From: Gautieria morchelliformis | Lineage: Eukaryota; Basidiomycota; Agaricomycetes; Gomphales; Gomphaceae | Direction: 5' to 3' | Length of the DNA: 64,000 bases | NCBI GenBank assembly: GCA_015179125.1 | Contig: WHVA01000059.1 | Span: 62,001 to 126,000 of the forward strand | Part shown: one piece after another, positions 62,605-64,000 of the stretch | Layout of the letters: each line of letters starts with the position of its first letter | Numbering within the stretch: position 1 is the stretch's first letter | Notes under the pieces: model-generated | The model's database searches: none | What the model was told of the DNA's origin: nothing | What the model saw: the letters and a program-made list of their open reading frames with translations, nothing else | Position numbers and translations under genes: made by a program

Positions 62605-62995
62605 AAGATGCTTCCAGCTAAACCTGGCACAACCCGAGATGGAAACTTTGGCTCACTTGGCTTCTGTCAAATCTGAACTGGTGGACATAAAGGATGTCCT
62701 GATGGAGTACCACAACTTCATGGATGTTTTCAGCAAGTCTAAAGCTGATGCCTTGGCTCCTCCCTGACCCTATGATCTCAAGATCATGCTCAAGGATGGT
62801 GCTATGCCTCCTCAACCTCTGTTATACTTGCCCTCTACCTTGGAGCTAGCCACACTCTGAGCATTCATTGATGAGCACTTGAATCTGGGTTACATTTGGC
62901 CCACTCTGTCCTTCCATGGAGCCCCGATCCTCTTTGTCAAAAAGAAGAGCAGCAAACTTCGGCTCTGCATGGACTACTGCGAAGGTTCAGACTTG
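62605..62995 (+). pseudogene. Gypsy-3 reverse transcriptase N-terminal fragment
   Basis: Plus frame with MEYHNFMDVFSKSKADALAP, a stop, PYDLKIMLKDGAMPPQP, a second stop, and [40 protein letters not shown]. This is the linker and first RT motifs of a Ty3 element. Two in-frame stops show decay; the rest of pol is absent. Confidence 0.7.
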
Positions 62996-63169
62996 TGTCA
63001 AGAGTGGAGAAGGTGTCCTTGAATTTGATCAGGGCACAAAAAATACACATAGTACACTGGCAGCAGAGGTCCTTAGCTTTTCCTCTTTGGATCATCATCT
63101 GCCAGGTAAGTTGTATGTCATGTAGATAGCCCTTATTCATGTCTTTGGATCCTCCTCTGCCAGATTGTG

Positions 63170-64000
63170 TGAGCTCCGCTGTCTAGGAAGAGTTGCCCTT
63201 ACACTGATGGGATTGACTAGACAGCAGGAGAAGGACCCAACTGGCACCAAAAATACCAGACCGACCACCAGGCCATCCATCAACATAGGCAGCACACCAT
63301 ACAGCCTACATCCATGCACAAATTCCTCAGCATAGTGCTCAATCAAGAATTATGTTTCAAGGACCACAAAAATTATGCACTAGCCAAAGGAGACAAGTTC
63401 ATCAATCAGTACATGGGGCTAGTGAGGCCATCAAAGGGACTAGCAGCCAAACATACTACTTAGCAGTAGCTGTACTGAAACTTCTATATACTGCTGACAT
63501 TTTCCTTATACCAGGTACTACATGAAACAAAGGGACAAAAGGGTACATACACAAACTAGCGCAGATTCAAAGACAGCCATCACTGTTCATAACTGGCACC
63601 ATTAAATCCACAGCCAATGACTCCCTTGATACATATGCGAACCTCCTTCCTTTCCCCCTCCTAGTTGCCAAAGTCATACACGCAGCGGCAGTCCAAATGA
63701 CTTGCGTACCCAAAGCACACCCACTTGCTGCTACAGTCCTAAAAGCGGCAGGGAGGTATGTAAAGAGACGCAGATCCCCACTGCATGATGTCATGCATGC
63801 ATTCAGCTTGCAACTGGACCAGATGGAAAAGATACACCTTGTTGTATTTGGGCCAAAGTGGGAGCCATCCTTAAGAACTAGGATCCCACTCAACAAGAAC
63901 CAAACTATCAATGGTGTAGAGACAGATGGAGAAGATGTGAAGATCTTCACAGACAGCTCATGTATTGATGGTGGGGTTGGCACTGATAGAGTCATAGGTT
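63170..64000 (+). pseudogene. Non-LTR 3: RT C-terminus and start of RNase H (runs off the edge)
   Basis: Plus-strand fragment with TGLTRQQEKDPTGTKNTRP, then in another frame HKFLSIVLNQELCFKDHKNY, KGLAAKHTT, LKLLYTADIFLIP, TGTIKSTANDSLDTYANLLP and VKIFTDSSCIDGGVG, the first RNase H motif. It corresponds to the region after the RT catalytic core of elements 1 and 2. It has several stops and a frameshift, and continues beyond the window. Confidence 0.7.

Noticed and set aside
1..64000. CRISPR arrays, tRNA and rRNA genes, bacterial operons
   Set aside because: No spaced direct-repeat array, no cloverleaf with A/B boxes and no ribosomal RNA sequence was recognised by eye; a tRNAscan or Infernal run could still find something short.

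Overview
This window looks like nuclear DNA of a filamentous basidiomycete, probably an Agaricomycete. The grounds are inference: one long gene has many 45-65 nt GT..AG introns, and the repeats are Ty1/copia, Ty3 chromovirus, RNase H-bearing non-LTR, hAT and DDE elements as found in mushroom genomes. More than half of the window is mobile DNA in nested insertions. I found no bacterial-type operon, tRNA, rRNA or CRISPR array.

Layout. 0-3.4 kb: mostly unrecognised sequence with an LTR scrap and a degraded non-LTR zinc-knuckle remnant. 3.4-16.2 kb: three copies of a ~2 kb unit (one inverted, two forward), each carrying one 135-136 aa gene of unknown family; the third copy is split by a 5.2 kb non-LTR retrotransposon. 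16.3-25 kb: a graveyard holding a hAT end, a rearranged Copia element (A), a Ty3 gag-protease remnant (Gypsy-2) split by a 739 bp solo LTR, and a dead DDE transposase gene. 25.5-28.1 kb: a duplicated cysteine-rich segment, an aldo/keto reductase fragment inside nested palindromes, and unassigned DNA. 28.1-39.3 kb: Copia-B, interrupted by a 6.4 kb non-LTR element; one Copia-B LTR has been turned into a palindrome. 40.0-54.0 kb: a large host gene encoding a DUF2235 alpha/beta-hydrolase followed by about 30 HEAT/ARM-like modules of ~40 aa, nearly all cut by phase-1 introns. It is interrupted by a hAT-like element in one exon and by a complete Copia element (C) in another. 54.6-59.7 kb: a chromodomain Ty3 element (Gypsy-1). 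59.7-64 kb: fragments of Copia, Ty3 and non-LTR elements.

Most insertions have target-site duplications that could be read by eye (8 bp hAT; 5 bp Copia, Ty3 and solo LTR; 11 and 13 bp non-LTR), so boundaries are firm. Removing the hAT or Copia-C insertion with one target copy keeps the frame of the DUF2235-HEAT gene, so that gene was probably intact before these events. The three items most worth following are the DUF2235-HEAT gene with duplicated exon blocks, the palindromic Copia-B LTR, and a 3'-tail hairpin with a covarying base pair shared by five non-LTR copies. Gene structures are predictions made by eye from splice signals and frame; no similarity search was run.
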